Of a stretch of DNA of 64,000 nucleotides, positions 33,582 through 45,697 are shown one piece after another (within the stretch, counting starts at the first letter, position 1; each line of letters begins with the position of its first letter). Below the pieces are notes generated by a model, which saw only the letters and a program-made list of their open reading frames with translations, made no database searches and was not told where the DNA came from. The DNA lies in contig JAHLMK010000007.1 in NCBI GenBank assembly GCA_019915135.1, forward strand, positions 2,170,001 through 2,234,000, read 5' to 3'. The translations under genes were made by a program, and so were the position numbers. This DNA comes from Strobilurus pachycystidiatus (taxonomy: Eukaryota; Basidiomycota; Agaricomycetes; Agaricales; Physalacriaceae).

Positions 33582-36474
33582 TTGGCATGTTATCGAGATA
33601 AACCGGTTATTGTCATTGGAAATAATATATACTCTTGTGGCGACGGATATCTGGTCTTTGCATCTGACCCATTTCGATCCCCAACCATCATGTTCTTGAC
33701 TCGCGTGCAAAACTCTCGGGCCTCCTTCAGTGCAATGCATGATCCTCTCGGTCCTCGCGGTGCTTTCCCGACACAGAATGTTTATCAATGGTAGGTCTTG
33801 CTGCACGGCTTTTGCGTGGTCGTGTTTGACCTTTTCTTAGGAAGATTCAGCTTTTCCTAGAGGCGCGCGGTCGGCCTTCGCGAGATGTCTATGTGCTTTC
33901 AATGGATGACGAGATTGTTGAGGCATTCGCGACCGACGGCGCCTTCTTGATACCCCGCCTCCTGCTTTGTGGCATTTCGACCGCCACTGATCTCGAGGTG
34001 GTTCAGAGTGCTATGCACGATGACGATCATCGCTATGATCTGCGGAAGGCGCTCACTTTGTCGGCCCGTGGGCCAAATTGGATTCTCTTCCGCAGTGTAC
34101 TAGGTAAACTCACTCCGTCATGGAACGCCGATAGAGACAATCGCCAGTCTACAGATTCCAATGATCGCGCTGTCCGGTGCGTGTATCTCCATATTCGACT
34201 CCCATTGGCCTGACTTTGAGTAAGTATCCTGCATCGCCAGATGCTGACCGTTGATACGCAGGGTACTATTCCAGTACTAGAAACGGGGAATTTTGCGATT
34301 CCTGAATAGCCCAAAGACCTTAGGAACCTCCAGTCAAGTACTTAGGATAGAGCACGCAGGAGTGACTGCCTTGACGCGGGCAAGCCTCCAGGACAAGGTC
34401 CAGGCGCCTTAACAAGTCCATTAGGACAGGCGCGATCGAAACCTTCGATCACCTTCATCCGAATATCCTTATCCGCGCGTTGGATCTCTCTCAAGATCCC
34501 GTACCTTTGCGTGTACCTTGTACTACAGACGATGTGCTATAACCATTCGCACCCAAGGAGGGTCCAAGGTCTCCAGGCGGTTCAGTTAGAGCGACCCAAG
34601 ACCGGCGCACCTCAACCCAAAGACCTGGAAGGTCCCGAAATAGTTCAAGGACGTCACAACCCTTTTGGGGAAACAATCTTCGGAGCTGTCAAGGACTCCG
34701 AACCGACGCCTTCCGCTATGCCGATCGATCATGATCCACGATCAAGGACCACCCCAAAGGCAGGGTGTATTACCACTTTAAGGAAGCACTCCCCGGTAGT
34801 GTCTGCGCTCGAAAGGATGTTCTTAACGATCTCCATCCAACCTCTCCACAAGAAAGCAGGTGTCCGTAGGACCTTGCATCATAAAGATACCTAAGGATCA
34901 AAGTCCTTATCGGACCTCGATCTCCTGGGCCCAAGGATTATACCATACCGCCAAGGTGGCGTATATGGCTAAAGGACCAAGCGGCCTGTCCGCAGTTGTT
35001 TTGACCAGGGATAGCCAATAAGAACCCAGCATTTGTATGACTCGAATGTCCGATGTATCCGATCCTAGAATAGATGCTTACTCAGTAGGAGACCACCAGT
35101 AGTATAAAAGGGCCCAAAGGACCCATATTTCGGTAGCTTAGAGCCCCTTCCAGTAGCCGCTAGTCAGACGCAGCCATTGTAGTGAATCTATCTCGAGTTT
35201 CGACTCATTTCTGCAAAGAACCCAAAGACCCCAAAGACCCCAAAGACCTTTCCAAGATTTAAAGACATCAGGTGTTGCCAAGCTCCTTGAAAGACTCAAA
35301 AGAACCTTATTCCGACGTACCAAGTCGAGTACCAACGAATCTACTTGGTGTTAGAACCTTGTATTCGCAAGAAGGCCGGTTTGCAAGTGGTTCTGCCCTG
35401 CATTCACGCTCTTTCGTGAAGTACTTTCCTTTGAGGAATAAGTTGAGTTTGAACGAGTGTTGTCAACGTCTGAGACACCTTTCGGAACCTTTGGTCCCGG
35501 TGCAAGACACTAGAAGTTTGGTTTAAGTGCAAGAAGGAGTCCTTATCGTTAGCAGTCCAGTGGCGTAAAACCTGCGGTAGCGGCCTGACGATTCCAAGAC
35601 AAAGTCCTTGTACACCAGAGCACTTGATAGGTAGAAGCTACATTGCCTCGCGCTGTTTAAGGTCTTCATACGTCAAGAGGTTCGGCCTACGACTTCAAGG
35701 TTTTCTTGTGTCATTTCGATCAGAATCCCTACACCCCCAAAAACAACTCGTAGTTTAACTACAGCGATTCGGAATACATCTCTATTTCTCCATTACCCAA
35801 AAGCACCTTGTTCTCTCGAACCTTTGTGCACCCCATCTCCCTTACAAGGAGTGTTAGTTGTGATAAGGATTGATAGTGTGGTTATACGATAGCTTCTTTT
35901 TCAGAGGTCTATTCCGAACTTGCACATCACCGTCCACGGCTATGATCTGCTCCCCGGCATTGCGATGGACGGTGCCGTGCGAGAGTTATTTGGGACGGGC
36001 GGTCGCTTCATGATGAACCGTCTCTTGGTGTGCCGCATCGTGAACATGGAGGCTGTCCGCGCCGTCGCCGAATGGATTCATATCCCGAGATATCGCAGTG
36101 TTGTTCGCGACGCCCTGAACATCAAAGTTGATGGCAACTGGGTACTGACCCAGCGTGTCTTCAGGAGTGTCGTCCCGCACCTCAGGATAGACGGTGACAT
36201 TGAATGTACTTATGTTTATTTTTCCACCCCGCCTTGCACCCTCTGACAAATAATTAGCGGTCCGTCTTCATCGAACTCGCGAACGCAAGGCTATAGAGGA
36301 GAGCGCTGATTTTTTGGCCAGTTGCGCGGATATATTGGAGGAGGCTTTTACGGACACTACCGTTACCTACATATCGCAAGCGCATCAGAGGAACTGTGAA
36401 ACGAGGCACAGGAATGGGGAAGGAGTCCAATCCAGGAGGACAGATGGAGAAACAGTCCAGCGCGAGATTAGATA
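33582..36474 (+). pseudogene. Tandem helical-domain gene(s) broken by a solo LTR
   Basis: Exons read VIVIGNNIYSCGDGYLVFAS and MHDPLGPRGAFPTQNVYQW, then (after an intron ending CTTTTCTTAG) FLEARGRPSRDVYVLSMDDE and a first helical domain (FATDGAFLIPRLLLCGI ... RYDLRKALTL ... WILFRSVLGKL). A second copy of that domain follows (FGTGGRFMMNRLLVCRI ... RYRSVVRDALNI ... WVLTQRVFRSVV), with an intron and a tail to 36474. A 1.68-kb LTR sits between the copies, nine bases after an ATG or acceptor-linked codon of the second. The two domains are clear paralogues; they may belong to one gene or two tandem genes. Function unknown. Confidence 0.5.
34252..35929 (+). repeat. Solo gypsy LTR with target duplication
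   Basis: 1678 bp, TGATACGC...CACATCA, the same family as the LTR at 838-2505 but in opposite orientation. CCGT (or ACCGT, sharing the terminal A) flanks it at 34247-34251 and 35929-35933. No internal element sequence remains, so it arose by recombination between two LTRs. Confidence 0.9.
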
Positions 36475-36584
36475 AGATTAGCGTACCAGGTGCTCCAAAA
36501 TTGAGGCAATAATCTTTTCCCTGACAACCACAATGCAATCCCGAACCAACTGGCGCCTGTTCCCCTTGATCCCTGTCTTACACG

Positions 36585-39500
36585 ATGTGTCGCACCCAGC
36601 CCGCCAAAAACCCAATGATCGGTCGCCCCGGCCGACCGCCAAACATACGGGATGCAGTCGTTCATTCTGGCCCTACGAATACTGCCGCTGCGGTGGTCGA
36701 CCAGCTCATCCATCTCCATCCTACGGGCGAAGTCAGCGCTGAATTCATCCCCCCCTCCTCCCCGCCCCGTCTACGACCGTCCGACTTGGAAGACGAGTAT
36801 GCGTCGTTTGCTTTTGGAGCTGACTTGGTCGGCGACGAGGCGACGGTGGCCACTGGGAGCCAGTCAGAACCTGCCTTCGACAGGATTTTCGGGGACGATG
36901 AGCTAGAAGATATGGGAGACGAAGTCGACCCAACTACGGGCAAACGGAAGCGCGTCCATCCCTCTGTGCGTAATGACTGTGTTTGCACCGTTAGCCCATT
37001 AACTGAGTCGTTTTAGGGCCATGCCATGGAGGACTGGAAGCCTTGGACAAGTCTTTTCGCGTCTAGGGTTTGAAAGTTCAGTTCAGTTGGGTTTTTTCCC
37101 AAGATTTTCAGAAAACCACAACTGAACTGTAAACTGGTCTTACAGTTTTTCAAGCAACTCACAACTGAACTGCAGTTGCTCAAGAGACCGGTTTTGAGAC
37201 AGTTTGAGCAACCAGTTAAACCGGTTTAACTGTCTGGGTGGTTAAACCAGTTTAAACCAGTTCAAGACCGGTTTTATCATTACCCAGCTGCAAAATGAAC
37301 TGTCCAGGTATTGAGCCCGGGCCATTCTGAGCCATTTCTACAAGACATGTAGCAAGGACATTAACCACTGCGCCAAACAGACGTGGTCCTTATGTGTTTT
37401 AGAGCCCCAGGAAGACTCTCTGACATCTTTCACTAAAAAAAAACAAAATTGGGTGTCAAAAGACCGGTTTAAACCGGTCTAAAACCGGTTAAACTGTTGT
37501 GCGGTTTAACCGGTTTAACCAGTCTTTTCACAGTTGTGGGTTAATGTAGTGAGATGATAGAACTGTAAACTGAGACTGGTCTTCAGTTCTCTTAAAAACA
37601 CCTTTGGAAGTTAAACTGCGGGCTCAGTTCAGGTTTTTTTCGGTTCAGTTGCAGTTTTGACAACTGAACTTTCGAACCCTATTCGCGTCTGAGGCCTTTC
37701 GACGCCACGGTATGGGATCCGCCACGATGGACCCTCGCTGCACAAGCTGTGGCATCTGCTTGCGTCCGACAAAATTTTGGTTACCAGATTCGGTTACACG
37801 CGACCCCCCGAAGGAAGACGAAAACCTCTGCGATGAGCTGTTTCGTTGCAAGACATGCGGAGACTTGATTGAATGTCAAGCCTGCTGCGTGCGGCGGCAC
37901 GAGCGCGTTCCTACTCACGTCGTGCAGGTATGTCGGTGATGTTCTCGCATGTGATGATCCCGTCTGACGTGCATACTTATAGGTGTGGAGAGACGGTAGC
38001 TGGGAACGATATTCTCTTTACCAGCTGGGCCTTATCTATCAACTGGGTCACAGTGGGGGTCCTTGTCGTTGGCCAGACCCTTCCCCACGCTTGATGACTG
38101 TCATGGCGGGCCTCACGATCCAAACGGTAGCGTGTCGGTTTTGCCAATGCGAGGAATCGGACGGTTGTCACTCATGGCAACAACTCATACGTTGCGGTTG
38201 GTATCCGGCAACGACGCACATACCCCAAACCTGCGCTAGCGTCGAGCTCCTGGATTTCTATCGCCGGCTCAAGGTCATGGCAACGGTGAACGTCCGAGAC
38301 TTCGTGAGCGTCCTCGAGGACATGACGGACCCTTACGAGACGGGGGAGACGCCTGACCGTTATAAATCGTTCCTGCGTATGTCGAGGCAGTGGAACTTTC
38401 TAAAGCGCGTCCGTCGATCCGGTGTCTTGTACGATGGTGGCTTGGATGATGCCCCAGACGGCGCAGTTGCTGTCGAGTGCTGGGCATGCCCTAGGCTGGG
38501 AGTCAATCTGCCACAGAATTGGGATACGGTAGACGGCTCTTTCAGGTACGTCTTTCTTCGACTTACGTTCATGCCACTAATTTGCCCGTGTAGCTACTTG
38601 TACCGAAGGATCATCTCGGCGGATGCCAACTTTCGCATGTCATCCCGTCGACCTGTATCATGAATGGCTGAGAAGCTACATCACGGAGGAAGAGGTTCGT
38701 CGTGCATCCAGCGATTAGCTCAAGATACGTAGTGACCCATTTTGGAAGATGTCGACGTGTATCGCTTTTGCCGCCCTCATGCAAAAGGACACGAAATTCG
38801 CCGTTGGGCTTCGATGGGCTGGAGTCTTAGGAGTGATCTGTGCTCGCCATGAGATCATTCTTGGGCTCGGCGATCTCGAGAAGGGAGAAAGGTTTGTTTG
38901 CACGTAGTTCTTTTGCCTGATTGTCTCTGACAGTTTCTCGCAGGTACAAGAATACGGACTTTGTCCTCCATTGGCTTCTCTCGCGAATGGGTTTAAAGGA
39001 AGTAACCGTCACATACGACATAGCTTGTCAATACAAGAAAAACTTCTTCGCTCGCATTGAGGCGCTCCCGGACGCTCTTCGAAACCTCGACTTGCCAGCT
39101 CTCACTTGGGGGCTGCCAGTGTGGCACGGAAATGTTCATAATATCGACTGTGAAACAACAGAGTCGTTGAAGTATAAGGTTGGGGTGGGAAAAACGGATG
39201 GCGAGGGAATTGAGAGGGTTTGGGCGGTCTTGAATCCTATGTCGTACATGACGAAGGAGGAACAGCCGGGAGCGCGACATGATGACATAGAGGACAAGGC
39301 AGATAAGCATAATTTCACCAAGAATGTCCGCCTCGGTACGTTTGGCATCTGTCCGACTTTTTGCTTGCTGACGTATCGTTCGTTAGGTGCAACACTTTTA
39401 CGGCGTCTACGAATCGCCCTGGAAGAGAGATTTGTGCAGGTGGAAGCCTTCGCAGCTGTCAACGAAACTCTCGAAGATGAGCTACGCGAGGATTGGGAGG

Positions 39501-40410
39501 CAATGGTGAGGGATTGGCTAGCCGATAATACGAGGCCGAACCCATATGCCCCATCGAGTACTGGTAAGTGCATTTGACATGTGCTAAACTCAGAGACTAA
39601 TTTTCGTCGGCGTAGTGTCAATCAGCGAGGAAAGTGTGCGCTTAGCGCTGCGGGAGGAAGAAGAAGAAGAAGAGAAGAAGCAGCGTCTTGAAGAGGATGA
39701 CGCGACGGACGAGGAGGCGACTGATAAAGAGAGCGCGGGCGCGACACAAACCTCGGGTAGTGGGAATGGCAGAAAGAAAAAGAAAAAGACTAAGAGTCGG
39801 AGCACTGCCAACGGAGCTCGCGTTTCGATGGCGGGTTTTGTCATCATGGGATTACAAGTCGAGAACGGACAGTAGGTTTTTCATTATTGTACCAAGTGCC
39901 GCTAACGAACAGCTTGTAGACGTCGTATCCGAAGAGACAAGTCGTTAAAGGCGGGAATGACGACAGATCGACAAACGAAGATTTTGGATCGGAGGCGGGC
40001 CTTGCAAACGAAACTAAAACAATTTCGCAAGTGGCAGGACGTCTACATGCCACGAATTTCGTCTATTCTGGAGGTAGAGGAGACACGTCGCCGAATGGAC
40101 GACTTGCCGCCGGTGGAGATTGAAGACGAAAGACTCTACCTCCCATCCTCGTGTGCAGCATCCGCCACTCTTCACGCCGACGTTCGCTGTGCGCAGAGGC
40201 TTATCGACCAAGAGACGGCTCTGCGCCGGGCGCAGTGCTCCGATGCGCTGGGGAGGATCCGGAATCGCCTGATTGCCAAGCAATATCTGGTCAATTATCG
40301 GAACGCTCATGTTACAGGTCAACGCGCCACCAGCAGAGCTGCCAAACTCATCGAAGGAGTCGGGGATAAGCTAGATGAGACGGCGAGCAAGCAGGCGATG
40401 TACCCAATCC
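36585..40410 (+). pseudogene. KDZ transposase (KDZ1), 5' and middle part, broken
   Basis: It starts at 36585 (MCRTQPAKNPMIGRPGRPPN). Motifs in order: an acidic N-terminus, the CxC2 cysteine cluster (RCTSCGICL ... FRCKTCGDLIECQACC), ECWACPRLGVNLPQNW, ADANFRM, STCIAF, the core VTYDIACQY and DGEGIERVWAVLNPM, then a basic coiled-coil region. Lesions: a 618-bp MITE in exon 2 (37064-37681); loss of roughly 20-25 residues with a frame change after ADANFRM (near 38640); and truncation at 40410 by the end of element KDZ2. The missing C-terminal part lies at 53460-54183. KDZ transposases cut and paste DNA with an RNase H-fold core and zinc-chelating inserts. Confidence 0.8.
37064..37681. mobile_element. 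hAT-type MITE, 618 bp
   Basis: Terminal inverted repeats TAGGGTTTGAAAGTTCAG and (reverse complement of the right end) TAGGGTTCGAAAGTTCAG are flanked by the 8-bp duplication TTCGCGTC (37056-37063 and 37682-37689). The TAGGG start and 8-bp TSD are typical of hAT elements. The interior is full of ACCGGTTT/AAACCGGT and AACTGAAC words and codes for nothing. Removing it with one TSD copy restores the KDZ1 reading frame. Confidence 0.9.
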
Positions 40411-40479
40411 TTGCCAAACGAAAGTGCCGATCGGCACTTGTGCCGTTTGGCAAATGTGAGTCGATCTGCACAGCCACCT
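40411..40479 (+). repeat. KDZ2 left terminal inverted repeat
   Basis: It starts TTGCCAAACGAAAGTGCCGA and ends TGCACAGCCACCT. It is itself palindromic: TTGCCAAAC near the start pairs with GTTTGGCAA near 40445, around the centre GTGCCGATCGGCAC. From here to 40948 I see no gene. Confidence 0.8.
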
Positions 40480-40948
40480 ACTCGGGAAAGCGGACCGATT
40501 CGGGCGGCTCCCGCAGGGATTTTTTTTTTGAAAATGCGCTACAATCCTCCCATATTGAGCAGGGAATAGTGCCAATACACATGCAGCTTTCGGCATCCAT
40601 CGTGCTCAGCTGAATCAGGATATTGGAAAGACTCCCTTCGGGTTCTCAAATCGGCGTCACCCCATTAGGACAAGGCGGCATTCAGGCCACCTCACTTAGG
40701 CTCACTACCTTATCCACCGATCTACCATCAATCTCGTATGCTCTTCCGAGCCTCGTTCCTGCCAAGCACACCGTGTCGTTTTGTGAATCACACCTCGCCA
40801 AAAACATATGAAACATATGCTGCTAACATTCACACCGAATGCGAGACCTCGGCACAGTACATCAAAATACTACATCAAGATATCATAATAGTACATACAT
40901 GATACTACATATGAGGCGGTTCGAACGATACATAGCATGTAACACGAA

Positions 40949-43927
40949 TCATGGAGAGTTCCCCGCCGCCGTGAATACCCAAGTTGCGTCCTCGACGGCC
41001 AACAGCCATTCCTCCTTCGCCTGCGCCTGACGCTTTTTAGCAGTAATGAAATCAATACTCCGACCCCACCACGCCAAGCAAGCTAGAACGGAGTAGTAGC
41101 CGTTGATACCAGGCTTGCGCGCCCCTGCCCAGGACCCCATACAACGATGTTTCGTTGTCAAAGCGACATCGATCCCCACCACACCTCTCCAAGACGGTTG
41201 AAGACTGCTCCACCAAGTGCAGAACTTGGCAACAAACGGGCCGTATTCGTCGACTGTGACGAACGTGTAATCCGGACTACGTCGAGACTTGATCCACTGC
41301 TTGACTTCAGCAGGGCGACCAGTCGAAGGGAGAGCACCCCCGTCATTGCGAAAATCATCCCTCGCCTCCATTGCCGTCCAAGCGAAAAGCAGACTCGTCC
41401 ACGCCTCCTCCTGCAAACAATCTCCTGCATCATCCTCGAACCGCAGATACTCCCGCGCCTCGCGGAACCACTGCGGCCAAGCTTCCGGCTCGAGAAGCTG
41501 CGTGTTGAGTAGAGGGGCACTTTCACTCTTGGCGGGGAACCCTCCATCGCCCTCGTCAGTCGGTCCCCCTGCGGCAGAACGCTCGTCGTCTTCGCTATCA
41601 GAGGATGATTCGGAGGATGTTGACGTGGAGACAGGCCGAGGCGGCGTCTTGCTTTGACCGGACCTTACCGCGCCAGCGACAGTTGATGTGTTCGCAGCAC
41701 GCGGTATAGCAGTCAGGGAGCCTATAATCGATGTGGTTTTGGAAATAGGGCGGCGGGGAGGGGAAAAGACTGTGGCGGTCGGCGGCCGAGGCGATGTCAT
41801 TAGGTAGGTAAAAGTGGGCGGCGGCACTGGCGCGTCAACGACTGGGCGGCGCAGGCGCATATCGTGACCGTCGTTGGGTCCTCCGACAGTCCAGGGTTCG
41901 ACGCTACTACCAGATGAGGAGGCCGCATTATCGCGGCGGGACTGAACGACTTCTGGCGGATGAAGCTCGGGGTCGATATTAGCCAAGTCGGACCCAGGCT
42001 CATCAAATGAGAGCAATCCGGAAAGGGAACGGTCGTCTACGAAAGGTACGATGTTCGACGGAGGAGAGACGCCAACGTTCAAGTCGGTGCTCAGCGTAGC
42101 GCCTGACAAAGAGTCCTTGATCATCTCCAGGGTGCGATCTACATCGGGGTTCGTGGGCGGCAACTGACGCCGTGTCTTGGCCCGACTGCCGCCATCTCCC
42201 GCAAAGGTTAGGCCACGAGCGGCACTGGCGGCGGATTTGTCGGCGGCGGTCTTCTTCCCCTTCTTGTTCCGCCGTCCCTCTTCATCCAGAGGTCCGGCAG
42301 CCGTACGCTTCTTCTTGGGACGTGCGGTGCCCTGCGGATCGTCCCGACTTGAGCCGTCAGGGATATGCCAGTCGCCGAACAGAATCGGGGTATCCGCGTG
42401 TTCGGAGTTGTTCTCGACAAACCAGGCTGGACCGTCTGGCGTCACTACCAGTCGTCGCATCCGCATACCGGGAGGACGTTCTTGCAGCGCCTCGGCCGCC
42501 TGCTCTATTTCTTGAGACGGCGGGAGCGCTCGGGACTTCTCGATATCGGCATCTGCAAGGCTATAATCAGTAATCTTTTCGATGAGACCAATCAAAGAAA
42601 ACTCACTGGAATTGTTCCAGCACCACGTCGAGAAAGAGTTCACCCAGATTGGATAGAGTGTGGGGTCGGCGTCGAATAAAGTTGGCACAGGGCTGTTACT
42701 CTTCCCGAAATGCATACTAGAGGAATTTGAGCAAATGATTAGCTTCGTCTCATGCAGAAAGCGGAGGCGTCACTCACGTCATGACATTAGGACGCCCGCC
42801 ATCCCTGGGTTCATTTCCTCCAACAGCCAGGCTGATAAACATGCCGGTCATCGTTGAAAGAGCGTCGCAAACGGGGTGCAGAACCGACATCATGTGATCT
42901 ATGACCCTGAACAGAGGCAAAATCGTTAGCAAATAAGCAAGAAGGAAAGACAATATGATACGTACTCCTGCGCCTCAGCGGGTGGAAGCGCCTCCGTCAC
43001 CTTCTCATGAAGCTTGTTGCGAGCCTCCTTTGCCGCCTCGACACTGGCCGCCGCCTGCCCGTTGAAATCGGCACGCACGTCGTCAGGCTGCTTCGCAAAT
43101 TCATCCGCCCAGTACTTCGTCCGGAAACCATTTCGTTCGTTGAGCGACAATTTCGCCGCCTCCGTTCTGCAAGCTTCCAACATAGCAGGTTGGGTCGCCG
43201 CCCACAGCTGGAACCCGTGAGACCCGCGGACGGCCCCTCCGTCGTCGCCGAGGGCCCGAGCGAGGAGAACAGCGATCGGATCCTTCGTCTGGCCTTTCAC
43301 GCTCTTCTTTAAGGAGGTCAAGGTCTTCGGTACAGCGTCGGAGATGCCTTTGAGAATGTTCAAGACCCCCTACAGAAAAGAGACAAAATTAAGCAAGCGC
43401 CTCCCCGCGTGAACCGTGATAACATACCCGTCGTGTCGCCAGGACAATCGAGGCGTAGTAATCCTTCTCCTCCTCGCGGACCGTGTCCAACTCGTAACAA
43501 TAGGGTACCTCGCCGGGCTCGGCTGGGCGGAGCTGTCGCCGCCACTCGTAGCGTTTCAGCAACTGGTTGGCAGCACGATCCGCGATGTCCTTGCAGGTAC
43601 CATGGTCCAATGTTTTGCGTGCGGCGGTAAAGCGCGCGAGGGCGTCAGTCTTGAGATATTCCAGTGGTTCGCCTCGCAGCCAATTTTTCATGTGTGGTGT
43701 ATTGGCATAGTGCGCCAAATCCTTGAGAAAGTCGGCGCAGAGCTGGGGCGGGGCGTAAAGTTGACTAGATCTGACCAAGCGCTATGTTATTCCTTGTTTA
43801 CTAAAGCCATTTGTCCGAATTGAACTTACTCGGTGTCCTTCTGCGTTACAACTTTCTCTCCCGCCATCACGGTATCCTCATGCGCTGTTGCGCCGCCTGC
43901 GACGTTGTTGGGCTCAGGCTCAATCAT
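40949..43927 (-). CDS. KDZ-associated divergent HMG-like protein, copy 3
   Basis: It starts at 43927 (MIEPEPNNVAGGATAHEDTV). Introns lie near 43778-43837, 43364-43430, 42900-42965, 42720-42780 and 42555-42605. The HMG-like part reads GFQLWAATQPAMLEACRTEA then FAKQPDDVRADFNGQAA. A long charged Ser/Pro linker contains Lys/Arg-rich patches (for example KKKRTAAGPL). The C-terminal domain FCTWWSSLQPSWRGVVGI with PGINGYYSVLACLAWWGRS is shared with copies 1 and 2. It is divergent from the RNHCP gene at 44132, as copy 2 is. The start could be further upstream. A DNA-bending or chromatin role in transposition is inferred from the HMG pattern. Confidence 0.6.
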
Positions 43928-44131
43928 GACGGGACTCGTATGGCCTGTTGGAGAGATGCGGCGTCTCTTCCTCAGACCGAGGGTCTTCTTTGAAGTTCTT
44001 TCCGCGGGGACTGGCAGGTGGTGCGCATTTACATAACTCGACGGCGTCTACAGCGAGGATTTCTCTTATAAACCGACGTCGAGCCTTCCCCGTCCGTTCC
44101 CATCCTTTCCCTCCTTCCCACCATCGCCACC
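43928..44131. promoter_or_regulatory. Bidirectional promoter region in KDZ2
   Basis: 204 bp lie between divergent start codons. CTTATAAACC near 44065-44073 is a TATA-like box 60 bp before the ATG at 44132, which sits in a good context (CGCCACCATGAC). Confidence 0.55.
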
Positions 44132-44955
44132 ATGACTGAGATCCCCACCGCCAGCTCCGACGCCCAGGCCGTCAAGTTCGTCTTGCCCAAGGGCTTCAAG
44201 TTCTCGGACGAGATCCTTGGTCAGATCTCCCTTCATGTTCCTCTGTACATGTGTAGCTCAACGTTTTTCCGCAGTGTTGGCCCAAAAGCTGCACGGGCTC
44301 AACCTTGACGCCACGCAATGCCGTCTCCTGTGGCACATTGCCCGGGTCGTCATCCTCACCCAGGTCCAGGGACCTCCCGGATCTGCAGCCCCCTCGGGCT
44401 GGCCCGACGCCGCATCCGCCTCTGACGTCGGGGCACCCGACGATGACGACGAGGACGACTCGGACGACGATGTCGTGGGCGTGCTCGCCTCCCAAGGTTC
44501 GGTTGCGCCCGCTCCGGCAGCTGCTGCTGCTCCCGCCGCAATCCCCGCTGCTGCTCCCGCCGCGATCCCCGCTGCTGCTCCCGCCGCGGCCCCCGCTGCT
44601 GCTCCGGCTGCGAATGCGACTGCTGCCGGTGGATCATCGCAGGTTGCTGCCACCCCGGCCCCCGTTGTCCAGATGACGATGGTTCCTGTGGGCTTTGTGT
44701 ATGAGTGCCCGCTTGCGAATGCCCAGCCGCCGTACTACGTGGTGACCAGAGGCACCAAGATCGGTGTTTTCACCGGATGGTCAGTCTTATCGTTCGCTTT
44801 CGGTTTCTTGCTAACTTATTACCACTCACAGGTGCACCACGAGCCCCTACGTCACCGGGGTTGGCGGAGCCGCCTATCATCGCGTCGGGTCGCTCCAAGC
44901 TGGGATCTCGGCTATCGAGGCGGCGATCCAAGCGCAGACCGCTGCCATCCTCTAA
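44132..44955 (+). CDS. RNHCP-domain protein of KDZ2
   Basis: Three exons: 44132-44219, an intron GTCAGATC...TTCCGCAG, an exon to 44779, an intron GTCAGTCTTATCG...CTCACAG, and a last exon to 44955. It has a short folded N-terminus (HGLNLDATQCRLLWHIARVV), an acidic stretch (PDDDDEDDSDDD) and an Ala/Pro repeat (PAAIPAAAPAAIPAAAPAAA). It ends in a textbook RNHCP module: YYVVTRGTKIGVFTGW, then PYVTGVGGAAYHRVGSLQA. In RNase H1 this module binds RNA:DNA hybrids, and related viroplasmin modules bind dsRNA. There is no nuclease domain. Confidence 0.7.
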
Positions 44956-45697
44956 TGGTACGCGCGGCAATTTCTTTCTTCGGCTTGGCGATGTCACACT
45001 AACACATCCTCCAGCTGCAGCCGTCGCGATGGGGCATGGTCACTGATCACCGTCAAAGGGAAACTTCGGTTTTCGCTAATCTCTTGGATCAAACCAGCCG
45101 CCCTCCCCTATTTATGACCATCGAAAATAGTGTATGATAAATTTATGTAGTCGATGTGCGAATGATATTCGATGGCCCGTTTTAATGTTCGAATGAAATT
45201 TGGGAGGGCAAGCAATAAGAAATCTACAGGCTAGCCTAGACCGCCCGCCCAAATGGGCTGGATGACTAACCAGGGAGATCTCGTACTTGTACCAATTCCG
45301 TGTTTGCTCGTACTTCGCAATATAAACCTTTCGTCAATAATAAGACGCCGAGCAGAAAGCGCGACTGATAGAGCTGCGAGCATGAGCAATAGTCTGCCTA
45401 TAGTCAGACGTCCAACTCGCTTGGGACGCGTCAATTTTTGCTTCACCTCCACTCAGACGCCAGTACGAACTTGGTAAGTACATGGGTCCTTGGACTTGCA
45501 CTCAGCCATTACTGTGATGTTTTGGAAATTTCACACAAAGTTGGAACCCTCGTCATTTTAATGTCTCGGATCTCTATCCGACGGTGACCAGTGCCCGACT
45601 TCTTGCTATGTCAAAGTCGCATCGTAAGAAAACTGCAAAAATGGAATTTGCCGAGAGCAACCTTGTTGGGCACAGCCACATTGTTACACACTTCCTC
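44956..45697. other. Intergenic in KDZ2, no gene seen
   Basis: 3' flank of the RNHCP gene and 5' flank of the next gene. A minus-strand ORF at 45231-45452 has one hydrophobic stretch but no splice or start support, so I do not call it. Confidence 0.4.

Noticed and set aside
45231..45452. Small minus-strand membrane protein
   Set aside because: One hydrophobic stretch only, no start context, no homologous counterpart in the other KDZ units.
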